In this document: in pieces, positions 1-64,000 of the stretch | Numbering within the stretch: the first letter of the stretch is position 1 | Layout of the letters: every line of letters starts with the position of its first letter | Origin: Cristatella mucedo | Lineage: Eukaryota > Bryozoa > Phylactolaemata > Cristatellidae | Reading direction: 5' to 3' | Length of the DNA stretch: 64,000 bases | NCBI GenBank assembly: GCA_009760855.2 | Contig: WPIO01000027.1 | Location: 4,284,501-4,348,500, forward strand | Position numbers and translations under genes: made by a program | The notes under the pieces: generated by a model | Seen by the model: only the letters and a program-made list of their open reading frames with translations | Database searches by the model: none | Told to the model about the DNA's origin: nothing

Positions 1-62856
<62,856 letters not shown>

Positions 62857-62917
62857 GTACGACTCTGTGATCGATGTCATAACCATGACATGATGGCTAA
62901 TGACCCTGAAATTGCCT

Positions 62918-63340
62918 GTGGGTCTTAGCCTATGAGTAAGGTACTTGGTCTTCATGACCCAGGTCGTGAGTTTGAGTCCTGCAGAGGGCAATTCTTTATT
63001 TTCTGTTGCAAGCAGAAGTGATAACACTACGGCTCTTCTGCTGCTGTATACACTAGGCTGTAGAATGAGCTAACTTGCTCAAGCTTTGCTGTTCAGTGCA
63101 GATGTTATATGCAATTAATACCGAAACCGCTGCTGATGTATTGTTGCCATGATTGCAACGACCGGTCTCTGATCAATGAATGGTTGTTTAGCTTGTGTTT
63201 GTGTTTTGCCTGCTAGAAATGATCTTTATCGACCTTAAGTAAAAAGTGCAGAACGTGACATGTAATGTAAGTCTAGCATGTGATGCTTGATGTAAATCAG
63301 TAGCTTCCCACATTATACTAACTGAATTCTCTCTGAGGCT
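62918..63340 (+). repeat. Composite SINE-derived repeat, copy 2
   Basis: Head: GTGGGTCTTAGCCTATGAGT, B box GAGTTTGAGTCC, GTTGCAAGCAGAAGTGATAA, GAATGAGCTAAC. Body: ATACCGAAACCGCTGCTGAT, CGACCGGTCTCTGATCAATG, TCTTTATCGACCTTAAGTA. It is collinear with 25846-26245. Confidence 0.75.
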
Positions 63341-63867
63341 GAAATGTTAAGGCTTAAGTGAATTGGAAACCTCGCTACACAGCTATATGAATGACCAGGT
63401 CGACCAGATCCAGGCGTTATGCAGCTCTCTCTCTCAGCAGTAGGACAGCAGCAGCCTGAAGGTGCAGGGAGTGAGCATGTTTCAGAGTTTCCAACACTGG
63501 CAAAACTGCTATGTGGCTTGTTTTCATCGCACTATTATGAGGAGCTAAACAACGTTATCCCTGTGCCTTGTGGGTAATAAAACAAAAATCATGCCATCTT
63601 CCGGTGGAAACCAACGACAGCCCTTCCAAGACAGCATAAGTCTGCCTAAGGAACCAGGCTCAAATTCTGTCAACTGCAACAGAGTACGAGACTTTTAAGC
63701 ATACGCTCTTCTTCAACAAATAAGCTATGCACTCTCTTCATAGATCAACAAGAGTTACAAGCATTTCTGCCAATTGGTTAGTGGGGCTAAAATTTCGACA
63801 TCACACCCTATTTGATAAGATCATTTGACTCCAACACTCGGCAATTTACTAAAATTATTAAAAAAAT

Positions 63868-64000
63868 ACTAGCTGATTTAACAGCCTCTTATATGTAGCG
63901 GCTGAAAAGCCTTTACGGCTATTACCACTGCTTGACACGGTGATAAAGGATTACCCACCACAGGGTTCGAACTCACGACCTTGGAACCGAGGTCGTGAAA
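63868..64000 (-). mobile_element. SINE-A copy cut by window end
   Basis: The + strand reads TAGCTGATTTAACAGCCTCT, CACCACAGGGTTCGAACTCA (reversed B box) and CACGACCTTGGAACCGAGGTCGTG at the edge. Confidence 0.85.

Larger units (their letters stand above)
62857..64000 (+). other. Intron 19 (5' part; continues past window)
   Basis: It holds a composite SINE-derived repeat (62918-63340) and a reversed SINE-A cut by the window edge (63868-64000). No further exon was found in 63340-63865. Confidence 0.5.

Overview
The window is animal (metazoan) genomic DNA. Short exons have canonical GT...AG boundaries and sit in introns of up to 14 kb full of LINEs, tRNA-derived SINEs, Tc1/mariner relics and (CA)n, (TA)n and (CT)n microsatellites. 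There are no bacterial-style operons. The mix suggests a non-vertebrate metazoan, perhaps a marine invertebrate such as a sponge or cnidarian, but the sequence does not fix the phylum.

One gene on the + strand spans the whole window and runs off both ends. By joining splice sites in consistent phase I recover 19 exons: 1-40, 6352-6675, 9214-9276, 10445-10609, 24594-24942, 27925-28371, 33061-33227, 33395-33437, 37891-37987, 39550-39661, 42912-42985, 43646-43698, 47565-47645, 54402-54535, 58895-59253, 62029-62146, 62290-62468, 62594-62675 and 62771-62856. They sum to 2973 nt, exactly 991 codons, without a stop. The predicted protein is a Rho guanine-nucleotide exchange factor of the AKAP13 / ARHGEF28 (Lbc / p190RhoGEF) type. 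In order it has the family's N-terminal domain (exons 1-2), a Ser-rich linker with basophilic kinase-like motifs (exons 3-9), an atypical C1 zinc finger split over exons 10-11, a short linker (12-13), a DH catalytic domain (exons 14-17) and the first half of a PH domain (exons 18-19). The rest of the PH domain and the C-terminus lie beyond position 64000.

Introns by region. Intron 1 (41-6351) holds relics of two LINE families. Intron 4 (10610-24593, about 14 kb) holds an uncharacterised transposon-like protein family in two copies, three Tc1-like relics, SINEs and long microsatellites. Introns 6 and 8-10 hold LINE, SINE and fold-back structures. Introns 12-14 hold two large LINE-A copies (44945-46105 and 48690-50700) and several nested SINEs. 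Intron 15, inside the DH domain, holds a Tc1-like element with roughly 300-bp inverted repeats and the C-terminal part of a LINE with a restriction-like endonuclease.

Repeat names used here are local. LINE-A and LINE-B are two L2/CR1-like families. SINE-A has a tRNA-type B box and a GAGGCTGTT(A/G)AATCAGCTA end. SINE-B has a GGGCTCGAGCCC B box and a 3' tail shared with LINE-A. I found no RNA gene, CRISPR array, promoter or complete second gene.
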